Notes under the pieces: generated by a model
Databases searched by the model: none
The model's input: the letters and a program-made list of their open reading frames with translations, nothing else
What the model was told of the DNA's origin: nothing
Source of the DNA: Chitinophaga sp.
Lineage (GTDB): Bacteria > Bacteroidota > Bacteroidia > Chitinophagales > Chitinophagaceae
Length of the DNA stretch: 64,000 nucleotides
Direction: 5' to 3'
Assembly: GCF_017745275.1 (NCBI RefSeq)
Contig: NZ_JAGHZS010000002.1
Location: forward strand, 731,859-795,858
Shown: positions 15,961 to 25,600 of the stretch, piece by piece
Layout of the letters: every line of letters starts with the position of its first letter
Position numbering within the stretch: the first letter of the stretch is position 1
Position numbers and translations under genes: made by a program

Positions 15961-17724
15961 ATGCAGTATTGGAAACTCACATCTGGCAACCACGGCTTCA
16001 AAGAGCAGTTTCACAGTTTTATTTCCGCTATTTTGAATATTGGTACTTCAGATGTCTCGGATTCTGAGAGTATTAAAAGGATCCGGTTCACTAATGCCAT
16101 TGGTGCCTCTGTATCCTTGATGGTATGTGTTATTGCCCCTATTTATTTTGCCTTTACTCATAATAAGGTAATGCTGGCTGCTGCTGCTGTAGATGCTTTG
16201 GTGGCCTTATCTGTTCTGCCTTTAAATCATTATAAACAGCATTTAACTGCCAGCCTGGTGATCTATTTCCTGCAATGCTTTGCAGTACTGGCATTCGGAG
16301 TTATTTTGGGTGGTGTATTACAGTTGCAGTTTATGATTGTATTTCTGATTACCATTCTTTACCTGATGTTTAAAAATAAAGCGTTGCGGATTTTTTGCCT
16401 GGTATCTGCTATACTAACACTCGCTGTCTTGCAAACTATCTATTATTTAAATTCAGTAGAACTCCAACCTATAGGGCTGGGAACTGGTTATATTATTCAG
16501 TCGCTTGCCCTGGCGGGCGTTCTGTTTTTGATCCTGGTAGTGAGCAAGCCCTATGTACATAGCAATGACTATTATCCTGAGCTGGAAAGAGCCAACCGCT
16601 TCAAGAAGATTTTTATATATCAAATTTCACACGAACTGAGAAATTCGCTGAACCAGGTATACCTGGCGGCTAACTTGTTGAAACAGGAAGCCCTGTTGGA
16701 CGAAAATCTAAAAAAGAATGAATACCTGATTGATATGCTTCGCTATTCGTCTATAGAGGCAAAGAATATCGTGAATAATGTATTGAGCATGTCCCGGATT
16801 GAATCTGGAATGGTAGAACCTACGGTGCCCACTACTTTTTATACCAAAGCCTTTTTTGAAAAAAGCGTAGCTGTATATCGTCTGATGGCCAGGTCAAGAA
16901 CGCTCACGGTGAAACTGATGATCGATAACAGTATGCCTGAAATCATGGTAGGAGATCCGTTAAAATTGAATGAGGTGATCAATAACCTAATGGGCAATGC
17001 GATAAAGTATGCCCATAAAAACAGCACTATTTATTTGCGTATCACAGGTAGTGGAAAAACCTATCACCTCGAAGTGACCAATAAAGGAGAAAGCATTCCT
17101 ATGGAGAAGCTCACTGCTATTTTTGATCCGTTTGTGACCAACAAAAGCAATCGTAACATCGAAGGCACAGGCGTGGGTCTATCGCTCGTAAAACGCGTAG
17201 TAACTTCGATGGGTGGCAAAGTAGCGGCGTCATCTCCCATGCCGGAACATACGATGTTTACCGTTGTATTGCCACTGCAGGCAGGAAAAGCAGAAGATAT
17301 CATAGAAGAGGAGGATGAAATGGATATCTTCGATTGCTCCCTGAAAATCGTGTTGGCGGAAGACAATGAAATGAACAGCCTACTCCTCTCGAAATTATTA
17401 CAGAAATTAGGCTGCAAAGTAATCACTACTCCCAACGGACAGGAAGCGCTGGAAGCTATTGAAAAACATAGTCCGGACTTAATTATCCTCGATAGCGAAA
17501 TGCCGGTAATGAATGGAGAGCAAACCCTACTGAAGCTAAAAGCGGATAATAATGCTATACCTGTAATAATCGCCACAGCAGACGCCTTTGCGGAAAACCA
17601 GGGACGTTTTACAACAGCCGGCGCTGCCGCGATTCTTTCTAAACCTATTGAACCGAAAGAATTGGCTAAAGTATTAAACCAACATGTGAAACGCCGCTGT
17701 GACGATCTATTACAATCTCAGTAA
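15961..17724 (+). CDS. Orphan hybrid histidine kinase with C-terminal receiver
   Basis: 587 residues. About six membrane helices (roughly 42-198) form the N-terminal sensor with no obvious periplasmic domain. HisKA follows, with the phospho-accepting His224 in YQISHELRNSLNQV; the ATPase domain shows the N box NNLMGNAIKYA, a DPFVTNKSNRNIEGTGVGLSL G box and a GGKVAASS tail (about 290-440). A CheY-like receiver fills residues about 460-580, with LAEDNEMN, phospho-acceptor Asp511 in LIILDSEMPVMNG, and Lys in LSKPIEP. No response regulator or output gene is adjacent, so it probably works in a phosphorelay encoded elsewhere. It converges on the terpene synthase gene with only 13 bases between them. 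Confidence 0.93.
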   Translation: MQYWKLTSGNHGFKEQFHSFISAILNIGTSDVSDSESIKRIRFTNAIGASVSLMVCVIAPIYFAFTHNKVMLAAAAVDALVALSVLPLNHYKQHLTASLVIYFLQCFAVLAFGVILGGVLQLQFMIVFLITILYLMFKNKALRIFCLVSAILTLAVLQTIYYLNSVELQPIGLGTGYIIQSLALAGVLFLILVVSKPYVHSNDYYPELERANRFKKIFIYQISHELRNSLNQVYLAANLLKQEALLDENLKKNEYLIDMLRYSSIEAKNIVNNVLSMSRIESGMVEPTVPTTFYTKAFFEKSVAVYRLMARSRTLTVKLMIDNSMPEIMVGDPLKLNEVINNLMGNAIKYAHKNSTIYLRITGSGKTYHLEVTNKGESIPMEKLTAIFDPFVTNKSNRNIEGTGVGLSLVKRVVTSMGGKVAASSPMPEHTMFTVVLPLQAGKAEDIIEEEDEMDIFDCSLKIVLAEDNEMNSLLLSKLLQKLGCKVITTPNGQEALEAIEKHSPDLIILDSEMPVMNGEQTLLKLKADNNAIPVIIATADAFAENQGRFTTAGAAAILSKPIEPKELAKVLNQHVKRRCDDLLQSQ

Positions 17725-17737
17725 AAAATACATCCCG

Positions 17738-18865
17738 TTATACTGCTTTAGCAGTGGCATTAGGTAACTGTGTTTCTACCCAAATAGAAGCAGGACGTTT
17801 GTAACGCTTTGTGTATACCTGCCATAGCCAACTGGCCTGTACACATTTGTCGATACCTTTCAAATGCTGGTGTAGCCTGGCTATTTTGTCTGCATCTGCG
17901 GCAGGTGCCAACGACAATTGCACGTTGATTTTGTCCATTAAATCCAGCAGCTCTACCAGTACATCTTGTACAATTTTGGCCGCACTATTGATCACTTCCG
18001 GGAAACTATAGTCTGGATGATTCAGTGCAATAGCCATCAAAAGATTGGCATCTGTACTGTTGTCAATGACTTCTTTTTCAAATGAAAATAGGTCATTCGA
18101 TAAGCAACCAAATGCTGCCGTTAAGAAGTTAACCCGTTGCAGATACACATCAATACCCGCTGCTGCACACCATTCTTTATTGAGAAAGTTACCATCTGCA
18201 TATTCAATCAGCAATACAATGTGATGCATGCCGGAAGTATGACAACGCAGACCAATATACTCCTCCACAGTAGGAATATGCCCCAGGGCATCGGAATTGC
18301 CGTCTTTATGGGTTACATCGATGTGATAGCAATACAATTGCAGAAACTCTTCAAACCAGGCTGCCGGTGAAGTTTCCTTCATGAATTTAAGGATGTAGAT
18401 ATTGGCTTTTTCTACAGGAGTGGCATTTTCAGGCAGCGATAAATGATGATCTACACTGGCCATGCGTTTCATCAGGTTGCGTGCATCTTGTTGTTCAGTA
18501 GCTTTCAGATGGCCGAAAAGATCCCTTCCTGCCACATCATTCAGGTAGTAATCAATGGCGTTGTTTTCTACCATTGCCAACATACGGTCGAACTGTGCAT
18601 CAGGATATAGGTATAGTTCGCAGGTAATGTAGTGCCGGGCATTTTCGCACCAGATATTGTGCTCCTCGCAAAATGCCTGTGCAATGCGGATAATTTCATC
18701 GCTTTGCGGGTGAGGATATAGTTTTTTACAATAATCCTGTAAGGTAAAACTGCCGAAATTTAGCAGGTCAGCAATGGAGAAAGTGGTACCCTCCATTAGT
18801 TGTTGCAAATACTGGCGCTGGATCTGCGCCATTCTACGGGCAGTCAGGGACATAGTTCTCTTCAT
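17738..18865 (-). CDS. Class I terpene synthase (bacterial terpene cyclase)
   Basis: 375 residues, all helical, soluble. The metal-binding NSE triad is intact as NDLFSFEKE (Asn257, Ser261, Glu265). The effector/pyrophosphate-sensor segment YIGLRCHTSGM carries Arg207 about 50 residues earlier, and the C-terminal RY pair is Arg354-Tyr355. The aspartate-rich motif is a variant, with NDVAGRD at 109-115 in place of DDxxxD/E. These four features define a diphosphate-ionising class I cyclase making a volatile or non-polar terpene from GPP, FPP or GGPP. Chitinophaga species are known to have such enzymes, for example a hydroxydolabelladiene synthase; which product this one makes cannot be read from sequence. 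No prenyl transferase or P450 gene is adjacent. Start at 18865; Met5 is an alternative. Confidence 0.88.
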   Translation of the reverse strand: MKRTMSLTARRMAQIQRQYLQQLMEGTTFSIADLLNFGSFTLQDYCKKLYPHPQSDEIIRIAQAFCEEHNIWCENARHYITCELYLYPDAQFDRMLAMVENNAIDYYLNDVAGRDLFGHLKATEQQDARNLMKRMASVDHHLSLPENATPVEKANIYILKFMKETSPAAWFEEFLQLYCYHIDVTHKDGNSDALGHIPTVEEYIGLRCHTSGMHHIVLLIEYADGNFLNKEWCAAAGIDVYLQRVNFLTAAFGCLSNDLFSFEKEVIDNSTDANLLMAIALNHPDYSFPEVINSAAKIVQDVLVELLDLMDKINVQLSLAPAADADKIARLHQHLKGIDKCVQASWLWQVYTKRYKRPASIWVETQLPNATAKAV

Positions 18866-19214
18866 AAATGTGATTTTTTAAATGTGTATGAAAAATAGAA
18901 ATCCATTCTATTTGCTTATAGCCAAACAGTTAACCGTAGCCTTGATAAGAAGTCATTTGAGCAGGCAATAGGCGGCAGAAGAAATAGGAAATAGACCGAA
19001 ATAGACATAGGAACCATATCGGTGTTTTTACTATCCTTTAATAGTACAATAGTGTTGCTGTATTAATTATATGCGGTACAATATAGCTAAAATGGACAAA
19101 TCGGTAAATGGGGAAAATAACCGGAAATGCGCATGCGCATTGACATACAGCAGATTATGGAAAAATGACTGCGGAAATAAAGCGTGGGATTGGACCAATA
19201 ACTAAATACTATTT
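18866..19214. other. Intergenic region upstream of terpene synthase: direct repeats and a 16-base palindrome
   Basis: About 350 bases, no gene. Three GAAATAG units lie at 18981-18987, 18988-18994 and 18999-19005, roughly 120-140 bases upstream of the terpene synthase ATG. A perfect palindrome AATGCGCATGCGCATT lies at 19126-19141, of which 14 bases alternate purine and pyrimidine. They may be regulatory sites for the minus-strand terpene gene or structural elements at the end of the next gene. Confidence 0.5.
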
Positions 19215-20442
19215 CTAAAAATTATCTGCAAATCTTACCTTAATAATCACCGGGTTACCTCTTTTATTTTTACTATTCTCCAGGTATTTTGTCAGCACCG
19301 GCGGATACACCGGATGCTTATCTGCATTGGCTTCTTTTTGCTGGAACAAGGTCAGCGAAGAATAAGAGGTATACAGCGTATCCCCATCCTGAGCCATAAA
19401 ACCGTAATTGGAAAACTCAGAGCCGCCGATGTTGTTATCTGTTAAAAAAAGGAAGGAGGTACTTGCATCCGGCGTAATTTTATCAATGCCGGTTAAGCGG
19501 CCGGACTTTAGATTATAGATATACCCTCCTTGCCTGTTGCCATAAGCATCCGGGCGGAAAAAGAGGTGGGAGCCAATTTGAGCAACATTGCCCAGGATGT
19601 AATAAAATGCTCTGTTGTTTTCCAGGTAATTAACACGCTTGCCATTGATAGTAGTGTCAGTAAGAAAATCGCCCGGGAGCGTGTTGGCGAAAGGGAATAC
19701 TAACTGGTACACCGGACGAAAGGAGTGGGCACTCAGTTGGTAGATATTAAAGTCGAATGGACGCACAAAAAAAAACGCTGCTGTCGTTATGGGGATAGAA
19801 AACACTATGGTTGCTATGTAACATATCCCTGGCAGGGACATTGGCAGTCCGGAAGTTATAGGGCAGGTATTGCTGTACAATTCCCTTATCGTCCATTACC
19901 ACCACCTGGTAGGCAATAGAATCCTTATTTCTTTTATCCGCACCATATGCCGAGCCTGCCGTTTTTCCATTGCCTATGTATTTTTTATCGTAGTAGGCAT
20001 CAGTTTTTGTTCTTCTGATGAATTGCCCATCCAGGTTAAAATAAACCTGCTCATTACGACAGGGGATACATATTTCCTGTTTGTCTTTATGATACCAGAA
20101 AGAATATATGGTATAGTTGACGTCGTTACTGACGGCCTTTGCTTTAATCTTTGCATGAAACTTTCCTGCTTTGTCAAAGATGAGAATAGCTTTGGTAGCC
20201 CAATCCAAAATAATATAATACTGCCGCGTCACTTCCAGCCGGTTGATGCTACCGAAAGTACTTTCGGGACCGGATTCCAGTGGTGTAAACGAAATTTCCG
20301 CTATCAGGGAAGACGCCTGCCCGCCCATAGCTGTGGCTGGGTCAATACGTAGTTTAGTCACTTCCTGTGCATGGATAGCAGTAGCAAAGAAAAGTACGCC
20401 GGCGTATAAGAGATGTTTCAGGTGCATAATGGATGTAAGCAT
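19215..20442 (-). pseudogene. 6-bladed beta-propeller secreted protein, frameshifted at a T9 run
   Basis: Two overlapping frames make one protein. The first (20442 to 19747) has a signal peptide (LLYAGVLFFATAIHAQ) and beta-propeller strands such as YYIILDWATKAILIFDKAGKF and EQVYFNLDGQFIRR. The second continues from about 19770 with VRPFDFNIYQLSAHSFRPVYQLVF to a stop at 19215. The shift falls at nine A on the plus strand (19767-19775); eight would give one frame of about 408 residues. The family is the Bacteroidota secreted 6-bladed propeller group, role unknown. The cause may be a sequencing error, a real mutation, phase variation or slippage. Met at 20427 is an alternative start. Confidence 0.75.
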
Positions 20443-20588
20443 TGATAGCTTTAAGATAGATAATTAAACGTTCCCATTACCCTTGATAAGCTAAATCGCT
20501 AATGGTTGGCTACTCAGGCCGATATAATTTTATTTTTTACCGATATTTTTTTCGCAACCACGCGTTTTCCCGCCGGGAATGCGGAGTT

Positions 20589-20596
20589 TATCTTTA
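20589..20596 (+). promoter_or_regulatory. Candidate -7 promoter box for module 2 sigma gene
   Basis: TATCTTTA, one mismatch from TAnnTTTG, about 92 bases before the ATG at 20689. No clear -33 partner. Confidence 0.3.
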
Positions 20597-20688
20597 TATT
20601 TCCAACAGGGAGCGAATCATACCCCTGCTCAACAAATCAAGAGAAGGTTCGGTAATGCCACGTTTTTTTCAAGAATAATATTAGCTGT

Positions 20689-21264
20689 ATGTCAAGGGGA
20701 GTGCATCCACTCAGTGATGAGGAACTGCTATTGCTGATGGCGGAAGATAATGAAGCGGCATTTACTGCTTTATACGATCGCTATTGGGAAATGTTGCTGG
20801 GACTGGCTTTTAATCGATTAAAAGACCTGCCTGCAGCGGAAGATATTGTGCATGATGTATTTGCCGGCATCTGGCGCAACCGGAAAAAACTGGCAGCAGA
20901 TTCCCTGCGGCATTACCTGGCCGCTGCCGTGAAATATATGACCATCGCACATTTCAGGAAGAAGGCATACGGAAATAAATACCAGGAAACCCTGGAACAC
21001 CCTGATCTTTGTGAAGGCAATATGGAAGAACAACTCCACTACCGGCATATCTTACAATTAGTACATGATGAAGTAAATAATCTGCCTGAAAAATGCCGCG
21101 TGGTATTCCGCTACAGCCGGCAAAACGGCATGAGCTCCCGCGAAATAGCCGAAGTGATGGGTATCAGTCACAAAACCGTGGATAATCAACTGAATAAAGC
21201 CATTACGCATCTTCGCCATAAGATGAAGCACCTGATACATTCCTGCTTTACCTTTCTTTTTTAA
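20689..21264 (+). CDS. ECF-type sigma-70 factor, module 2
   Basis: 191 residues. Region 2 at about 20-90 (ALYDRYWEMLLGLAFNRLKDLPAAEDIVHDVFAGIWRNRKKL) and region 4 at about 125-180 (LPEKCRVVFRYSRQNGMSSREIAEVMGISHKTVDNQLNKAITHLRHKMK). This matches the Bacteroidota-expanded ECF family that drives SusC/SusD genes. The FecR gene starts 65 bases after it. The C-terminus (LIHSCFTFLF) is short and hydrophobic, as is common in this family. Confidence 0.93.
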   Translation: MSRGVHPLSDEELLLLMAEDNEAAFTALYDRYWEMLLGLAFNRLKDLPAAEDIVHDVFAGIWRNRKKLAADSLRHYLAAAVKYMTIAHFRKKAYGNKYQETLEHPDLCEGNMEEQLHYRHILQLVHDEVNNLPEKCRVVFRYSRQNGMSSREIAEVMGISHKTVDNQLNKAITHLRHKMKHLIHSCFTFLF

Positions 21265-21329
21265 ATTTTTTTTTCAGCGCATAGGTATTTTTTCCCGCCC
21301 GACTCACTTATATAGTATAACGGGCATTT

Positions 21330-22511
21330 ATGCAGGATCTACAACAAGCCATCGACAACTACCTGGCAGGCAAAGCAAGTGAGGAAGAACAACAGTTGGT
21401 CAACAACTGGTACTATGCTTTTGATGATGAAAACATAGAAATCCCCGCGGAAGAACAGGCTTTGCGCGAAAAAATCCGCGACCGTATTCATAGCCGGCTG
21501 CAACAGACGTTGCGTGGGGAAATGGCTGTTAAGGGCCGCACTGTTACTTTCTATACCAAACGGATAGCCGCAGGCATCGGGCTGCTCATTGGGTTGGCAG
21601 GTGCTGCCTGGCTGTTGCACTTCTTCCGAAAAGCAACACCCGCCAAACAAGTCACTATGATAGCTAACAGCCACACCGATCACATTATTCCCGGTGGCAG
21701 CAGGGCCGTTCTTTTACTCGCCAACGGCGACAGCATCCTGCTGGATAACGCCGGCAACGGCGTGCTCAGTCAACAGGGAGGTGCCAAAGTGATTAAGCTA
21801 AACAACGGCGCGCTGGCCTACAAAGCCAGCAACGATGTGGCTACTATCGCCTATAATACCATTCGTACGCCCCGTGGCGGCCAATACCAGGTAACCCTGC
21901 CCGATGGCACGGAAGTGTGGCTCAACGCAGCTTCGGCCCTAAGATTTCCCACCGTTTTTGCCGGTAACAGCCGCGAAGTAACGCTGAATGGAGAGGGATA
22001 CTTTGAAGTAAAACCATTCTTCGATCACCAGGGAAAAAAGGTGCCTTTCATCGTAAAAGTAATGTCCGGCAAAGAAACGATGAATGTAAAAGTATTAGGT
22101 ACCAGGTTTAACATCATGGCGTATGAAGATGAAAATGCCGTGAATACTTCGCTGCTGGAAGGTTCCGTTGCCGCCAGTAACGGACGCGATAGCGTTATGA
22201 TCCGGCCCGGACAACGCGCCAGCCTGTTGCGTGGCCAACCCGTCTTTAAAATGGGGCCGGCAGATTTCAAAGAAATATTAGCCTGGAAAAATGGAGAGTT
22301 CAGGTTCCGCGAAGCCGGTATCAAAGATATTATGCGGCAACTATGCCGGTGGTATGATGTGGACGTGGCCTATAGCGAAGGCATTGACCAGGTGAAGCTC
22401 TCCGGCATCATTCCTAAAACAGAAGATATCGCCGTACTGCTGGATGCGCTGCAGGCTACAGGCAAAATACATTTCGAAGTAGTCAACCGAAAGATAATCG
22501 TGCATCCTTGA
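21330..22511 (+). CDS. FecR-family anti-sigma factor, module 2
   Basis: 393 residues. A cytoplasmic N-terminal helical domain (about 1-70) opens with QQAIDNYLAGKASEEEQQLVNNWY. One membrane helix is at about 75-95 (RIAAGIGLLIGLAGAAWLLHFF). The FecR domain (about 175-290) shows NTIRTPRGGQYQVTLPDGTEVWLNAAS, GEGYFEVKP and VKVLGTRFNIMAY. The C-terminal domain (about 312-392) has FRFREAGIKDIMRQLCRWYDVDV. The order sigma, FecR, STN-SusC is conserved across all three modules in the window. Confidence 0.93.
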   Translation: MQDLQQAIDNYLAGKASEEEQQLVNNWYYAFDDENIEIPAEEQALREKIRDRIHSRLQQTLRGEMAVKGRTVTFYTKRIAAGIGLLIGLAGAAWLLHFFRKATPAKQVTMIANSHTDHIIPGGSRAVLLLANGDSILLDNAGNGVLSQQGGAKVIKLNNGALAYKASNDVATIAYNTIRTPRGGQYQVTLPDGTEVWLNAASALRFPTVFAGNSREVTLNGEGYFEVKPFFDHQGKKVPFIVKVMSGKETMNVKVLGTRFNIMAYEDENAVNTSLLEGSVAASNGRDSVMIRPGQRASLLRGQPVFKMGPADFKEILAWKNGEFRFREAGIKDIMRQLCRWYDVDVAYSEGIDQVKLSGIIPKTEDIAVLLDALQATGKIHFEVVNRKIIVHP

Positions 22512-22565
22512 CCATTTAAAATATCAGCCACATATGAAAACGTAAACATCTGTATGGGCGCCGCA

Positions 22566-22605
22566 TAAAAAAACCGGAAGCGCTTGCAACACTCCCGGTC
22601 AGATT
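22566..22605 (+). promoter_or_regulatory. Imperfect hairpin between fecR and susC of module 2 (possible attenuator)
   Basis: ACCGG (22573-22577) can pair with CCGGT (22595-22599), with further but imperfect pairing inside. It lies in the 164-base gap between fecR and susC, the same position as the clearer hairpin in module 3, so it may separate low-level regulator expression from high-level transporter expression. Inference only. Confidence 0.35.
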
Positions 22606-22675
22606 ATTCGGATGGCCCCTTTCGCAGCCACGCATTGACTAACTGAAATTTAGCACATCCAAACACTACAAAAGT

Positions 22676-25600
22676 ATGGAACCACACTCCATTATCAAAA
22701 TTCCGCTGTCCGCCATCAGGCGACCCAGACAAATATTCCTGGTTATGAAATTGACTGCCAGTCTTCTTTTATTAACGTTGTTACAGGTAAGTGCCAAAAC
22801 ATTTTCCCAGTCAGTAACCCTGAAAGGAAATGCACTACCGGTAGAACAAGTGTTTGACCGCATTAAGGATCAAACAGGATACGCTTTCGTATATGACGCA
22901 GCGTTGCTTAAAAAGGCACATCCCATCATGCTGGATATTAAAAATATGCCATTGGCAGATGCCCTCCGTGTCATTGTCAAAGACCAGCCATTTACCTGCG
23001 AAATCAGGCACAAAATTATTGTGGTGAAAGAAAGTAATAGCCCAATGCCCTCCGCCGCCAAAGCGGTAGCAGCACAAACGATCAGCGGTAAAGTCCTCGA
23101 TGAAAAAGGACAGGCCGTGGAAAATGCCACGGTTACCCTGCTCCCCGGTGCCAAAGGCGCGCTCACAGATGCCAGAGGCACCTTTACTATTACCGGCGTA
23201 GCCCCCGGCAGTTACACGCTGCGGGTAACATTTATCGGCTATACTACGTATGAACAAAAGGTCACTGTAGATAAAGACCTGGCCAACCTGCAGATCACTT
23301 TAAAGATAGCTGCAAGCTCCTTAAATGATATTGTTGTTGTTGGATATGGTACCACTAAGAAATCTGATATTACCGGCGCTATTTCCTCTGTGACATCAGA
23401 TGAGCTGACCCAGGTAAATGCGGTATCGAACGTATCGCAGGCATTACAGGGCCATGTAGCAGGTGTGCAGGTAAACCAGGCCTCCGGCCAACCCGGCGAG
23501 TTTATGCGTATCAAAGTAAGGGGTACTACCTCCATCGGCGCCAGCAGCAACCCACTCTATGTGGTAGACGGATTGCCACTGGACGACGTGACCGCCCAAC
23601 TCAATCCTGATGATATTGAAAGACTGGAAGTGCTGAAAGATGCTTCTGCCACGGCTATCTACGGCTCCCGCGGCGCTAATGGCGTCATCCTCATCACTAC
23701 CAAAAGGGGCAAAACAGGTAAGGCAAGGGTGAGCTATAGTGGCTACTATGGCGTACAACAACTGCGTAAAAAAATGGACCTGATCAATGCCCACGATTTT
23801 GCTATCCTGCAAAATGAAGTGGCCACCAATGACGGCACTCCATTACCATGGACTACCGGGCAGATAGACTCCCTTAGCGGTAAGGGCACCGACTGGCAAA
23901 ACCTGGTGTATCGCAAAGCGCCGGTACAGGATCATAACATCTCCATTTCCGGTGGCAACGAAACCACGAAGTACTTTACTTCCTTCGGTTATTTTAACCA
24001 GCAGGGAATCATAGAAAATTCTTCTTTTAGAAGAATCTCTTTCAGAACTAACCTGGACCAGGTGATCACCGACCATTTTAACATCACGTCTAATGTATCG
24101 ATGCAACAGTCGAGGTACGCACAGGCACAATACGAAGGCGCTGAAGGCGGTGGCGGCGTACCCTGGACCACCATGGTGATCCCGGCTACACAACCGGTGT
24201 ATAATCCCGATGGCTCCTACACCCGCTTTACAGGCGTGCCCTGGGGTGAGTCCAACCCGGTAGGCATCTCCAAAGAATTGTATCAGCCATCCAATGCCAC
24301 CCGTATCATTGGTAACGTAGCGCTGAATTATAAAATCATTCCGGGCCTGCTGCTGAAACTCTCTGCCGGCGTTGATAAGAACGACGTGAAAGAAGATTAC
24401 TACGCGCCAGGTACCATTACCATTGGCCGCAGTACTGATAAAGATGGGAATCCTATTTCCGGCGTAGCCAGAAAGAACTATAGCAACAACCTCACTTTCA
24501 TTAATGAAAATACGCTGAGCTATAACAAAGCTTTTGGTGAACATACCATCGATGCAGTAGGAGGGATCACCTACCAGCAAACTACCTACGATGAGCTGAG
24601 AACCGGCGATGCTACCGGGTTTATCACCGACCTCTATAAGAATAATAATATAGGTGCAGCGGTAGTACCAGCCCAGCCTAATACCGGCTATAGGGATTAT
24701 AAACTGATTTCTTACCTCAGCCGGGTGAACTACAACTATAAAGGGAAATACTTTGCTACTGTGACTGGCAGGTATGATGGCTCTTCAAAATTTGGGAAAA
24801 ACAATAAGTTCGCCTTCTTCCCATCTGCTGCCCTGAGCTGGAATGTGTCGCAGGAAGAGTTCCTGAAAAACAGTACCAACGTATCCAATCTGAAGTTGCG
24901 TGTGAGCTACGGCGCTGCCGGTAACCAGGCCATCAACCCGTATCAGACACTGGCCAGTATGAGCTCCAGGGCCGTCGTTTTTAATAACACGCAATACAAC
25001 GGATTCATTCCATCATCACTGGAAAATAACGGGCTGAAATGGGAAACTACCCGGCAGTTTGACGCCGGCTTCGACCTTAGCCTGTTCAGGGATCGCGTGA
25101 TGATCACCGCAGATTATTATAACAAACGCACCAGCGATTTGCTGTTGCTCGTAAGCCTGCCTTCCTCCAGTGGTTACAACGACGTGATACAAAACGTAGG
25201 CGTAGTGGGCAACAAAGGTTTTGAATTCCAGGTAAATACCCGTAATCTCACCGGGCCTTTCAAATGGGAGTCTGCGCTGACTTTCACGAGCAACCGCACC
25301 AAGGTACTGGATCTGGGCAAAGATGCACAAGGCAATGAAATTACCTATAAAGAAATTGGTCCCGGCGGTAACTGGTTCCCCACTATCGTAGGACAATCCA
25401 TGATGCAACTGTATGGCTATACGGTTACCGGCGTATACCAAACAGACCAGGAAGCCATCAACAATGGCGAACCTTCCAAACATGCCGGTGATTACAAATT
25501 CAAAAATTGGGATGGAAAAGGCACCGTCAACGATGCCGAGGACCGCACCGTTATCTCTCACCTGGAACCAAAATTTACTTTTGGCTTCAACAATAATTTC

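Noticed and set aside
22980..24600. Long minus-strand frames inside the module 2 susC gene, including one of 245 codons
   Set aside because: Antisense to a full-length SusC; no independent start signals or domains.
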